The notes below the pieces were generated by a model, which was not told the origin of the DNA, did not search any database, and worked only from the letters and a program-made list of their open reading frames with translations. Both the position numbers and the translations under genes were made by a program. From Sphingobium sp. TCM1 (lineage in GTDB: Bacteria; Pseudomonadota; Alphaproteobacteria; Sphingomonadales; Sphingomonadaceae), in assembly GCF_001650725.1 (NCBI RefSeq), contig NZ_LXVX01000001.1, forward strand, positions 62,001-126,000: a stretch of DNA of 64,000 nt, in the 5' to 3' direction. Shown one piece after another: positions 20,457-28,628 of this stretch; position 1 is the stretch's first letter, and each line of letters begins with the position of its first letter.

Positions 20457-20987
20457 TCAGGACAGGCGCTCAGGCACGGACAGTGCCTCCTCCACGATGT
20501 CGTCGCTGGCGCCGACCGATTCCCAGGGAAAGACGAACCAGCGCTTGTCGCTGTCGCGATCGATCCGGCTGGCCCAATAATCCACCGTCTGGCGCGACCG
20601 ACTGTTGGTCATCAGCACGGCGAAGCGCAGATTGCTGTCGTCGCACCGATTGTCGGCGAGAAGGCGGCGAATATAGGCAATCGTGCCGCCGCTATCGTTG
20701 ATGTCGTCGACGAACAGCAGCTTCACCCCCGCCGCGCTCTTGGCAGCGACCTTGCCCAGCAGTTCGTCGGCAAAGCCCGGCACTTTCGAACTATGGTCGA
20801 TCGAGAGCATCGGCAGTTTGAGCTGGTGCGAGATGTAGACGGCGGGAACAAGACCGCCGCGACCGATGCCGATGATGAAATCGGGCGTCCAGTCGCCCTC
20901 CCCCACCTGGCGGGCAACCGCCTGCACGTCGGCAAGGAAGGCGTCATAGCCGATATAGAAAAGTTCAGGTTCTGCGGTGCTGCTCAT
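20457..20987 (-). CDS. Purine-type phosphoribosyltransferase
   Basis: A 176-residue type I phosphoribosyltransferase. The PRPP-binding loop is LFVDDINDSGGTI, with two acidic residues before the Ser/Gly/Gly/Thr stretch, and FIIGIGRGGLVPAVYIS forms the pyrophosphate-binding loop. Such short proteins act on hypoxanthine, guanine or xanthine with PRPP to make nucleotides. I chose ATG 20987 because related proteins begin close to ELFYIGYD; an in-frame ATG at 21026 is possible. It probably forms a two-gene unit with the LOG gene, a salvage counterpart to the catabolic run. Confidence 0.85.
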   Translation of the reverse strand: MSSTAEPELFYIGYDAFLADVQAVARQVGEGDWTPDFIIGIGRGGLVPAVYISHQLKLPMLSIDHSSKVPGFADELLGKVAAKSAAGVKLLFVDDINDSGGTIAYIRRLLADNRCDDSNLRFAVLMTNSRSRQTVDYWASRIDRDSDKRWFVFPWESVGASDDIVEEALSVPERLS

Positions 20988-21073
20988 GAAGCGCGAATCC
21001 AGTTGGCTGGGAACGACAAGGAACATGCCGATTATCCGGCCCGCGCCAAGGGGGCAATCGCCAGCAATGCGGA

Positions 21074-22006
21074 TCAGAGGTCGACCGGCTCGATCGAGGC
21101 GGGATAGCTGAGCTGTGCGAAGCCGGCCTCGATCTCGCCCAGCACGATGCCCGCCGCATAGGAAGGTGTGCGCGTGGCGGCCGTGCAGAGCGCCAGGGTC
21201 ATGGGCCGCAGGATCGGATCGGAAATGCGAGTGAAGGACAGGAGACCGCGCTGCACTTCCGTGATCACGTCGAGGGAGGTGAGGATGCCGATGCCAACGC
21301 CCTGAAGCACCAGCGAGGTAATCATCTGGATATTGTCGGACGTGGCGGTCCGATCGATCTGAAGGCCGCTGGTCCCCTCCAGCACGGCGATCTGCTGGCA
21401 TACGGCCAAGGGGTCCGCCGGCACGATCAGCGGCGACCCGGCGCAGGCCGAAAAGCGCGCCTCGCGCTGGTCGCCGAAGGGATGGCCCGCCGGCGTGATG
21501 AAGCCCAGCATGACCTCGACAAAGGAGCGGACCGTCAAGTCGCGATAGGATTGCGGCTCGAACAGGATGCCGAAATCCGCTTCGCCATTGGCGATGGATT
21601 CGCGGACCCGGTCATTCTCCAGCACCCGCACGCCGATGGTGATGCCGGGATAGCGGCTCTGGATGGCACGGATGGCGCCGGGAACATAGCCCTTGGCCAG
21701 CGCATCGATGATCGCGATGTCGACATGGCCGCGCTTCAAGCCGCGCAGATCCTCTATCTGCGCACGGACGTCGGTCAGATTCTTCTGCCAGCGCGCACCG
21801 GCCGCCATCATGATCTCACCCGCCGCAGTCAGGCGCAGACCGGTCGGAAGACGCTCGAACAGCGGCATCCCCAGATCGGCCTCGACATTCAATATCTGTC
21901 GGTCGATCGCCGAGGCCGAGATGTTGAGTTCATCCGCCGCCCGGCGGATCGATCCCAGCCGGCCGACGGCCATGAAGTAGCGCAGAAAACGCGAAAATGC
22001 CGGCAT
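21074..22006 (-). CDS. LysR-family transcriptional regulator
   Basis: A 310-residue LysR-type regulator. An N-terminal winged helix-turn-helix spans about residues 1-65 (GSIRRAADELNISASAIDRQI, then LFERLPTGLRLTAAGE). A periplasmic-binding-protein-like effector domain follows, with DIAIIDALAKG and ADFGILFEP. It is divergent from the NUP-family gene at 22112, the classical arrangement for a LysR regulator and its target. A purine or nucleoside-derived ligand and control of the 22112-30019 locus are inferred from position only. Confidence 0.9.
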   Translation of the reverse strand: MPAFSRFLRYFMAVGRLGSIRRAADELNISASAIDRQILNVEADLGMPLFERLPTGLRLTAAGEIMMAAGARWQKNLTDVRAQIEDLRGLKRGHVDIAIIDALAKGYVPGAIRAIQSRYPGITIGVRVLENDRVRESIANGEADFGILFEPQSYRDLTVRSFVEVMLGFITPAGHPFGDQREARFSACAGSPLIVPADPLAVCQQIAVLEGTSGLQIDRTATSDNIQMITSLVLQGVGIGILTSLDVITEVQRGLLSFTRISDPILRPMTLALCTAATRTPSYAAGIVLGEIEAGFAQLSYPASIEPVDL

Positions 22007-22111
22007 GGACCCACTCTATTTTTTGCAACGCAGCGTGGAATTCATTGCGTTTGATTGCATCAGGTCAAGTCCCTAATCGATCCGCTGAGTAAAAATAAGG
22101 GGCGCGCGGTC
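22007..22111. promoter_or_regulatory. Divergent promoter region between lysR gene and NUP gene
   Basis: A 105-bp AT-richer gap between divergent starts. It contains two ATTGC direct elements (22044-22048 and 22054-22058) and a related inverted element TGCAACGCA at 22024-22032, which could serve as LysR half-sites. A run of T residues lies near 22017-22023. No convincing -35/-10 pair was identified for either direction. Confidence 0.4.
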
Positions 22112-23245
22112 ATGGCCGGGGGATTTGCAGCATCGGCGCTTCACGCCATCATCGCGACTGCGGCAATGCTGGTGCCGATACCGGCGGCTTTCGCCGACGA
22201 GCCGCCCGTTCCGGTCGTTCCGACGATCAAACCCATCCCTGTCAAGGTGATCGTCATCGCCAATTTCGAGCCGGGCGAGGACAAAGGAGACGTCCCTGGC
22301 GAGTTCCAACTGTGGGCAGAACGCGAGAAGCTGGACGAAGTCATCCCGATCAAGGGCGCGCTCCATCCGCTGCGTCGCAACGGCGCGGGACTGTATGGCA
22401 TGTGCTGGGGCAGCCCCGACACGATGCTGGGCGGCGTCGCCGAACAGTTGATGAGCCTGCTGCTCGACCCGCGTTTCGATTTCAGCAAGACCTATTGGCT
22501 GTTCACCGGCATATCCGGCGTCGATCCACAAGTCGCGTCGGTCGGCAGCGCCGCCTGGTCGCGCTGGGTTGTGCAGGGCGACACGCTGCGCGAATTCGAC
22601 GATCGGGAGGTGGCGAAGGACTGGCCCTATGGCCTGTTCGCGATCGGCGCCGACGCCCCCAACAAGTTGCCCGCCAATACCGAAAGCTTCGCTGGCTTCA
22701 CCGATACAGGCAAGCTCGCCATGGCGGTCAAGCTGAACCAGAGCCTGGCGCAATGGGCCTATGACCGGACCAGGGACGTGGTCATCCCCGACAGCCCCGA
22801 GCTGCAAAAGGCCCGCGCCGCGTGGAAAGGCTATCCCAACGCGCAAAAGCCGCCCTTCGTGCTGATGGGGGAAACACTGGGCGCGCTGCGCTATTGGCAT
22901 GGTCCCGGCCGCACCCAATGGGCGCGCGACTGGGTGAAGCTGTGGACCGGGGGCAAGGGCCGCTTCGCCATGACGAACATGGAAAGCCAGTCGCTGGCGG
23001 GCGCCATGGCCATCGCTGCGAAGCAGGGACTGGTCGATCCGGCGCGCGTGCTGGTTCTGCGCACCGGCAGCAACCCGTCCATGCCGCCGCCTGGCCAAAG
23101 CGCGGTGGACAGCGTCGCCAATGAAGGGGCGGGACAGGTCGCGGCCTATGAAGCCAATTACCGGGTCGGCGCGCCGGTGGTGCAGGAATTGCTGGCGCAT
23201 TGGAACAGCTACAAGGATCAGGTGCCGGGGTCCGATCCGCGATGA
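22112..23245 (+). CDS. NUP-family protein ('purine nucleoside permease'), exported
   Basis: A 377-residue protein of the NUP family. Residues 1-28 form a signal peptide (ends IPAAFA, then DEPP). After that there is no further membrane-spanning segment, so a permease function in the usual sense is unlikely. Conserved blocks are GEFQLW, LFTGISGVDPQ and a C-terminal NMESQSLAGAM followed by VLRTGSNPSMPP. These line up with the exported nucleosidase at 3714 (SGIAGGVDPG, DMESAAVAQV, FRSLSDLA), pointing to a nucleoside phosphorylase-like fold in the periplasm. I chose ATG 22112 (AAGGGG upstream) over an in-frame TTG at 22055. The stop overlaps the next start as ATGA. Confidence 0.82.
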   Translation: MAGGFAASALHAIIATAAMLVPIPAAFADEPPVPVVPTIKPIPVKVIVIANFEPGEDKGDVPGEFQLWAEREKLDEVIPIKGALHPLRRNGAGLYGMCWGSPDTMLGGVAEQLMSLLLDPRFDFSKTYWLFTGISGVDPQVASVGSAAWSRWVVQGDTLREFDDREVAKDWPYGLFAIGADAPNKLPANTESFAGFTDTGKLAMAVKLNQSLAQWAYDRTRDVVIPDSPELQKARAAWKGYPNAQKPPFVLMGETLGALRYWHGPGRTQWARDWVKLWTGGKGRFAMTNMESQSLAGAMAIAAKQGLVDPARVLVLRTGSNPSMPPPGQSAVDSVANEGAGQVAAYEANYRVGAPVVQELLAHWNSYKDQVPGSDPR

Positions 23246-24771
23246 AGCGCGGATTGGCTCTCTTCACCTCGCTCGCCGCGCTGTCGCCAGCGGCGGCACA
23301 GTCATCCCCCGGAGAGACGGCCACCGCCGCCATCTTCGACCGGCTGTTGGAAAGCCCGCCCGCACTGCGCCTTTTCCTGAAGGCGATGCCCAAGGGCGGC
23401 GACCTGCACAATCATCTGGGCGGCACCCCCTATGCCGAGGATTATCTGCGCTGGGCGGCGGAAGGCGATATGTGCGTGGATGAGACGGGAACACACGTCG
23501 TGCCCCCGCCCTGCCCCGCGGACCGGAAGGTGAAGCGGCTGGGCGAACGGGCGCCCTTCGCCTTCACGCGGTTGGTCGATGCCCTGTCGACACGTGGCGT
23601 ACAGCAAGGCGTGGGCGCCAATGACGCATCGGGCCACACACAGTTCTTTTCCAGCTTCGAACGTTTCGGCACGACCGGCGCGGAGGCCGAGGCGGGCAGC
23701 ATGACCGTCGCCCGGCAGGTCGCGGCGGGCGACCGCGTCGCCTATCTCGAACTGATCCATAATCCCGCAGCGCTGATCTCGGCGACGCTCGGCATGGCTG
23801 ACACGCCGCTCGGCGTCGATGGCCTTGCCGCGTTCCATGAGCGCGTGATGAAGGACGCGCGACCGATCATAGACCGCGCGATGGCGGAACTGGACCGCAA
23901 CGAGGCCGCCGCACGCAAGACGCTCGCATGTGACGGCACGGCGCCCGACCCCGGCTGCGGCGTCGCCGTCCGCTATCTTGCGTGGGGCTGGCGCGACTTG
24001 CCACCCGCGCAGGCTTTCGCCTCGCTTATCCTTGCCTTTGCGCTGGCGGACCGCGATCCGCGTTATGTCGGTGTCAACATCGTCCAGCCCGAGGACTGGG
24101 TGATCGCATTGCGCGATTATGACCTGCACATGGCGATGATCCGTTTTCTCGCCGAACGTCATCCGCGCGTTCACCGCAGCTTGCACGCCGGCGAACTCGC
24201 CCTCGGCCTCGTTCCTCCGGCTGCACTGCGCGACCATATCCGCAAGGCGCTGGACGCCGGAGCGGAGCGGATCGGCCACGGCACGGCCATTGCCTTCGAG
24301 GATGACGCGCTGGCCACGATGCAGCGCATGTCCCGTCAGGGCGTAGCGGTGGAAGTCAACCTGTCCAGCAACGCGGTCATATTGGGGGTCAAGGGCGACG
24401 CCCATCCGCTGCGCCTCTATCGCCGGGTGGGTGTCCCCACCGCGCTGTCGAGCGACGACCAGGGCATTTTGCGCACCGACATGACCCATGAATTCATGCG
24501 CGCGGCGCGCGAACAGGGGATGCGCTACGCCGACCTGAAGCAGATGGCGCGCGCGAGCCTGCAATATGCGTTCATCGAAGGACCGGGTCTTTGGGAGCCT
24601 GGGCATCCGGGCACCATGGTCGCGCCCTGCGCCCTCGCCCTGTCAGACCCGAAATGCCGGGTCTTCGCAAAATCCAGCCCCAAGGCTGCGCTTCAGATCG
24701 AACTCGAAGATGAATTCAGGAAATTTGAAGATATTACCGTTCCAACCTTGAGAGACCTTGTAGGTAATTGA
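23242..24771 (+). CDS. Secreted adenosine deaminase-family protein (ADGF/CECR1-like)
   Basis: A 509-residue adenosine deaminase-superfamily protein with a signal peptide (MKRGLALFTSLAALSPAAA). Metal and catalytic motifs are GDLHNHLGG (His-x-His), SLHAGEL, RIGHGTAI and SSDDQGI. It is much longer than cytosolic adenosine deaminase (about 335) and resembles the extracellular ADGF-type enzymes, though the bacterial group is distinct. It should deaminate adenosine to inosine outside the cytoplasm, before or after transport by the TonB receptor. It overlaps the NUP gene upstream by 4 bp. Cysteines around residues 75-90 and 230-245 could form disulfides in the periplasm. Confidence 0.87.
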   Translation: MKRGLALFTSLAALSPAAAQSSPGETATAAIFDRLLESPPALRLFLKAMPKGGDLHNHLGGTPYAEDYLRWAAEGDMCVDETGTHVVPPPCPADRKVKRLGERAPFAFTRLVDALSTRGVQQGVGANDASGHTQFFSSFERFGTTGAEAEAGSMTVARQVAAGDRVAYLELIHNPAALISATLGMADTPLGVDGLAAFHERVMKDARPIIDRAMAELDRNEAAARKTLACDGTAPDPGCGVAVRYLAWGWRDLPPAQAFASLILAFALADRDPRYVGVNIVQPEDWVIALRDYDLHMAMIRFLAERHPRVHRSLHAGELALGLVPPAALRDHIRKALDAGAERIGHGTAIAFEDDALATMQRMSRQGVAVEVNLSSNAVILGVKGDAHPLRLYRRVGVPTALSSDDQGILRTDMTHEFMRAAREQGMRYADLKQMARASLQYAFIEGPGLWEPGHPGTMVAPCALALSDPKCRVFAKSSPKAALQIELEDEFRKFEDITVPTLRDLVGN

Positions 24772-24778
24772 AGAACTA

Positions 24779-24790
24779 CCGAAAGTTCGG
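24779..24790. promoter_or_regulatory. 12-bp palindrome CCGAAAGTTCGG, possible operator
   Basis: CCGAA and TTCGG arms flank a 2-bp centre, 8 bases after the deaminase stop codon and about 50 bases before a TATAAT element. The overlapping arms GAACT (24773-24777) and AGTTC (24784-24788) add a second inverted repeat. It may be a regulator site for the receptor promoter; there is no T-run to make it a terminator. Confidence 0.35.
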
Positions 24791-24837
24791 GAACGTAAAA
24801 CGAAATCGATAAGACATCGCCTTTGTAACGATCCGCA

Positions 24838-24843
24838 TATAAT
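24838..24843 (+). promoter_or_regulatory. Candidate -10 element (TATAAT) of the TonB receptor promoter
   Basis: A consensus TATAAT lies 118 bp before the receptor start. No good -35 hexamer is found at 16-18 bp spacing; AAGACA at 24811-24816 is too far (21 bp). If used, transcription would start near 24850 and give a leader of roughly 110 nt. Confidence 0.4.
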
Positions 24844-24908
24844 ATGAACATCGCGCATCGCAGCATTTCAATATGTCATGGGAGAGGCAAGCAGCAGGGA
24901 AAACCGGC

Positions 24909-24954
24909 TGGCGAAGCCATGACCATCACGCTTCGCCACCTTTGACAAAGGGGG
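24909..24954 (+). ncRNA. Structured 5' leader of the TonB receptor mRNA, two hairpins, second one covering the ribosome binding site
   Basis: A 9-bp perfect stem is formed by 24909-24917 (TGGCGAAGC) and 24930-24938 (GCTTCGCCA) around a 12-nt loop. Directly after it, CCTTT at 24939-24943 pairs with AAAGG at 24947-24951, the first part of the AAAGGGGG ribosome binding site of the receptor gene at 24961. The two stems abut and could stack. This looks like a cis-acting leader controlling translation, but no known riboswitch class is recognised. Confidence 0.5.
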
Positions 24955-24960
24955 TTGAAT

Positions 24961-27450
24961 ATGGGGAATTATCTGCCGTTTCATCGGAAAACACGCAAAT
25001 CTGCGGCGCGACAGGGGCATTGGCACGGATCGGCGGCAGCGCTGGCGCTGCTGTCCTGCACCGCGCTGAGCCCGGCAGCCTGGGCCCAGGCGCCCGCACC
25101 CGAACCGGCCGACGCACCTGAAGAGATTGTCGTTACCGGCGCGCTCAACGCCCTGCCGGTAGAAGATGTCGGCACCGTCTTCGGCTTCAACAAGACGATC
25201 CTGGAAACACCGCGTTCCGCCTCGACCATCAGCCAGGAGCAGATCGAACGCTTCGGCATCACCGACATCTACGATCTGGTGGCGCAAGCGCCCGGCACCT
25301 TCACCAACAGCTTCTTCGGCGTTGGCGGTGCGCTCGACATTCGCGGCACGCCAGGCGAAGTCTATTTCCGCGGTATGCGGCGCCTGGACAATCCGGGTAA
25401 CTATCCCACGCCCATCGGCGCTTCGGACCGTATCGACATCGTGCGAGGCCCGGCCTCCCCGATCTTCGGCCCGTCCAAGACCGGCGGCTACATGAATTTC
25501 GTGCCGAAGTCGGCGCGCGTCGCCGACGGCAAGCTGCGGGACAAGGCGACGGGCGAACTCAGCTATACGCGCGGCAGTTGGGACATGAACATCGTCAAGG
25601 GCAACATCTCCGGCCCGCTCAAGATCGGCGAACAGGAATTCGGCTACAGCCTGTTCGGCCAATATGAGGATGATGGCAGCTATTATCGCAACATGTCGAC
25701 CAAGCAGACGATCCTGCAAGGCTCGTTCGACACCGACCTGTCCGATCATGTCCGCATCGAATTCGGCGGCCAGTATCAGAATTTCAAGGGTCAGCAGAAC
25801 GGCGGCTGGAATCGCCTGACCCAGGCCCTGGTCGATGACGGCACCTACATCACTGGCCAGGCGCAGCCGCTCGATACCAGCGGTGACGGGCAGATTTCGC
25901 AGCAGGAAATCAACGCATCAGTGCCCGGCGGCCTTTCGATCTTCGGCAACTTCACCTGTCCCAATAGCAGTTTCAGCCCCTTCGCGAGCGGCTTTACCGA
26001 CGCCTGCTTTACCGCCGCCTACCCCAGCCTGGCGCTGACCAACACCGGCACGACGAAGCTGAGCCGCAGGAACGTGCTGACCGGGGAGGACGACAAGCTG
26101 ATCAACCGCGGTTCGACCTTCTATTTCGACGCCATCTACACGGCCGACAGCGGCTTTGAACTGAAGAACCAGTGGTTCTACGACAGTTATGAAAATCTGA
26201 ACGAAAACGCCTATGGCTTCTCGCAATTCCATGACAGCTGGGTGATCGAGGACAAGATCGTCGCGTCGAAGACGATCGAAAGCGACGCGGGCAAGTTCGC
26301 CTTCCAGCTTTCGCCCTCGATACGCTATACCAAGTTCGCGCATGGCGACGACTTCAATTACGAATATTTCCACCGTGTCGACCTGACGGTGGGCTATGAT
26401 GCGACATCGGATCGCCTGCTGTCGACCGAATGCGATTGCGATTACACCAACTATGTCGTTGGCCATTATAGCGACCTGGCGCTGGCGGGACTGGTCGATC
26501 TCGACTTTGCCTTCGGCCTCGATCTGACCCTGGGCGCGCGCTACGATTATCTGGACGTCAAGGCGACCAACATCACGTCGAAAATGGAGGCCCCCGATCC
26601 CAGCCTGTCGGCGAACAATGCCAGCGGAAGCAAGGGCGCATGGTCATGGTCGGGCAGCGCCTCGTACAAACTGCCGTTCGGCCTCATCCCCTATGGCACC
26701 ATCGCCAAGCAGTCGACGGTGATCGCGGGTCAGGGCGCGGAAATCTATCCCGGCGACGTGGCGGCCGGCACGTTCCTGTCGGCGTCCAAACTCTATGAAG
26801 GCGGCATCAAGGGCAGTTGGCTCGACAACACCCTCTACGCCGCCGTCTCGGTCTACAAGCAGAAGCGCACCGACTATAATATCCAGTCGATCACGGTGAA
26901 CCAGTCGGTAGAGACCAAGGGGCTGGAAGCCGAATTCCGCTGGTCCGTCGATCGCCACCTGCTCATCACCGGCGCCTATACCCACACCAATGTCTACAAT
27001 CTGACCGCGCTGCAGGACGGCACGCTCTTCAGCTTCTTCGGCATCGAGGATCTGGTGAATGTGTCCGACCCGACTCTCTATCTTGGCGGCCAGCCGATCG
27101 GCCTGGTGCCAATCAACAGCAAGAGCGACTCCAAGCGCGCTGGCATCCCGGAAAACATGATCTCGGCGACCGCCACCTATGCGTTCGACTTCGGCCTCGC
27201 CCTGTCAGGCAGCGTCGTGCATGTCGATTCGGTCTATTCGGGCCAAAGCCAGGCGGTGAAGCTGCCAGCCTATACCACGGTGGACCTGGGCGCATCGTTC
27301 GAGACAGGGCCGTTCCTGTTCCGTCTGGTGGTGAAGAACGCGACCAACGAGAAATATTTCCGCGCCAACTTCACCGAATTGTTCGGCAGCACCATCGTCC
27401 TGCCGGAACGGCCGCGCAGCTTCCAGGCGTCAGCCGTGTATAAATTCTGA
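24961..27450 (+). CDS. TonB-dependent outer-membrane receptor
   Basis: An 829-residue TonB-dependent receptor. An extended signal peptide (to about residue 43, ending AAWAQ) is followed by a TonB-box-like EEIVVTG, a plug domain (TPRSASTISQEQIE-type region, IDIVRGPASPIFGP, GGYMNFVP) and a long beta-barrel ending in a terminal aromatic (VYKF). It imports a substrate across the outer membrane using TonB energy. Flanking genes encode a secreted adenosine deaminase, two NUP proteins and an NCS2 permease, so a nucleoside, nucleotide or purine is the inferred ligand rather than a siderophore. ATG 24961 is chosen because of the AAAGGGGG element 6 bases upstream. Confidence 0.9.
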   Translation: MGNYLPFHRKTRKSAARQGHWHGSAAALALLSCTALSPAAWAQAPAPEPADAPEEIVVTGALNALPVEDVGTVFGFNKTILETPRSASTISQEQIERFGITDIYDLVAQAPGTFTNSFFGVGGALDIRGTPGEVYFRGMRRLDNPGNYPTPIGASDRIDIVRGPASPIFGPSKTGGYMNFVPKSARVADGKLRDKATGELSYTRGSWDMNIVKGNISGPLKIGEQEFGYSLFGQYEDDGSYYRNMSTKQTILQGSFDTDLSDHVRIEFGGQYQNFKGQQNGGWNRLTQALVDDGTYITGQAQPLDTSGDGQISQQEINASVPGGLSIFGNFTCPNSSFSPFASGFTDACFTAAYPSLALTNTGTTKLSRRNVLTGEDDKLINRGSTFYFDAIYTADSGFELKNQWFYDSYENLNENAYGFSQFHDSWVIEDKIVASKTIESDAGKFAFQLSPSIRYTKFAHGDDFNYEYFHRVDLTVGYDATSDRLLSTECDCDYTNYVVGHYSDLALAGLVDLDFAFGLDLTLGARYDYLDVKATNITSKMEAPDPSLSANNASGSKGAWSWSGSASYKLPFGLIPYGTIAKQSTVIAGQGAEIYPGDVAAGTFLSASKLYEGGIKGSWLDNTLYAAVSVYKQKRTDYNIQSITVNQSVETKGLEAEFRWSVDRHLLITGAYTHTNVYNLTALQDGTLFSFFGIEDLVNVSDPTLYLGGQPIGLVPINSKSDSKRAGIPENMISATATYAFDFGLALSGSVVHVDSVYSGQSQAVKLPAYTTVDLGASFETGPFLFRLVVKNATNEKYFRANFTELFGSTIVLPERPRSFQASAVYKF

Positions 27451-27459
27451 TGCCCGCCT

Positions 27460-27489
27460 GCGGGAGCGCCCGGTTCTGGGCGCTCCCGC
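27460..27489 (+). terminator. 12-bp perfect hairpin after TonB receptor gene
   Basis: GCGGGAGCGCCC at 27460-27471 pairs perfectly with 27478-27489 around a 6-nt loop, starting 9 bases after the receptor stop. Only a short ATTT follows, so it may be a weak or partial terminator, or a processing/stability element, in the gap before the second NUP gene. Confidence 0.6.
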
Positions 27490-27512
27490 CATCCCCATTT
27501 CAAGGAATCCCG

Positions 27513-28628
27513 ATGCATTCGTTCTTCCGCTGCGTCCTGCCCATCGCCAGCCTGAGTGCGAGCCTGGCGTGGGCCGGACCCGCCCCCGCCGCCGCCGCGA
27601 CTTCGCAGGTGGAAGCCAGCCTCGCCTGCGCCCCCGCCATGCCATGCGCGGCGCGCATCCCCGTCCGCATGGTGATCGTCACGATGTTCGAGATCGGCGC
27701 CGATCAAGGGGATGCGCCGGGCGAATTCCAGCTTTGGAAGGAAAGGCGACGGCTCGACACGCGCATCCCCTTTCCACAGGGCTATCACGATCTTTTCTAT
27801 AATCCCGACAGCCAGATACTGGCGATGGTGACGGGTGTGGGCACCGCAAGGTCAAGCGCCGCGACCATGGCGCTGGGCCTCGACCCGCGCTTCGACCTCG
27901 GCAAGGCCTATTGGCTTGTAGCAGGGATCGCCGGCATCGATCCCGAGGACGCCTCGATCGGTTCGGCGGCCTGGGCGCGCTACAGCGTCGATGGCGACCT
28001 GGCGCATGAGATCGACGCGCGCGAAATTCCCAAAGACTGGACGTCGGGCTTTTTCCCTCTCGACAAGAAGGGACCGGCCGACACCAGCCCGCCTATCACA
28101 GACGGCCGGGTGTTCGCGATCAATCCGGGACTGGTCGACTGGGCCTTCGCCCTGACGAAGGATGTGGCCATCCCCGATGATCCCGGCATCCAGCACGAGC
28201 GCGCGCGCTACATGGGCTATCCCAATGCGCAAAAGCCGCCCTTCGTCCTGATCGGCGACCAGCTTTCCGCCATGACCTTCTGGCATGGCAAGCTGCTCAA
28301 TCGCTGGGCCAACGACTTCACCCGCTATTCCACCGGCGGGAAGGGCGAGTTCGTCACCTCCGCCATGGAGGAGACCGGGACGCTCCAGGCGATCAGCTAT
28401 CTCGACCGGGCCGGGCGGGCCGACAAGGATCGCGTCCTGGTGCTGCGTTCAGGCAGCAACTATTCCATGCCGCCCGACGACGTGCCCGCCGCCGACAATC
28501 TGATGCGCGAGAATGAAGGCTATTCGGGGATGCGCGCATCGCTCGAAAGCCTGTACCTGGTCGGGTCGAAGGTCGTGGACGAGCTGCTGGGCCACTGGGA
28601 CCGTTACGAGAAGGCGCCGCCGCAGTGA
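27513..28628 (+). CDS. Second NUP-family exported protein
   Basis: A 371-residue paralogue of the protein at 22112, again with a signal peptide (first ~29 residues, ending PAAAA) and no other membrane segment. Shared blocks are GEFQLWKE, GIAGIDPEDASIGSAAW, GYPNAQKPPFVL and a C-terminal AMEETGTL plus VLRSGSNYSMPP. The conserved Met-Glu pair and the nearby SN(x)S motif agree with a nucleosidase or phosphorylase site. Start ATG 27513 has AAGGA 6 bases upstream. The NCS2 permease start overlaps its stop, so base release and base uptake would be coupled. Two divergent paralogues in one locus suggest different nucleoside preferences. Confidence 0.82.
   Translation: MHSFFRCVLPIASLSASLAWAGPAPAAAATSQVEASLACAPAMPCAARIPVRMVIVTMFEIGADQGDAPGEFQLWKERRRLDTRIPFPQGYHDLFYNPDSQILAMVTGVGTARSSAATMALGLDPRFDLGKAYWLVAGIAGIDPEDASIGSAAWARYSVDGDLAHEIDAREIPKDWTSGFFPLDKKGPADTSPPITDGRVFAINPGLVDWAFALTKDVAIPDDPGIQHERARYMGYPNAQKPPFVLIGDQLSAMTFWHGKLLNRWANDFTRYSTGGKGEFVTSAMEETGTLQAISYLDRAGRADKDRVLVLRSGSNYSMPPDDVPAADNLMRENEGYSGMRASLESLYLVGSKVVDELLGHWDRYEKAPPQ

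Noticed and set aside
24942-24947. TTGACA as a -35 box before the TonB receptor
   Set aside because: A matching -10 would fall inside the coding sequence after ATG 24961; the bases are better explained as part of the ribosome-site hairpin.
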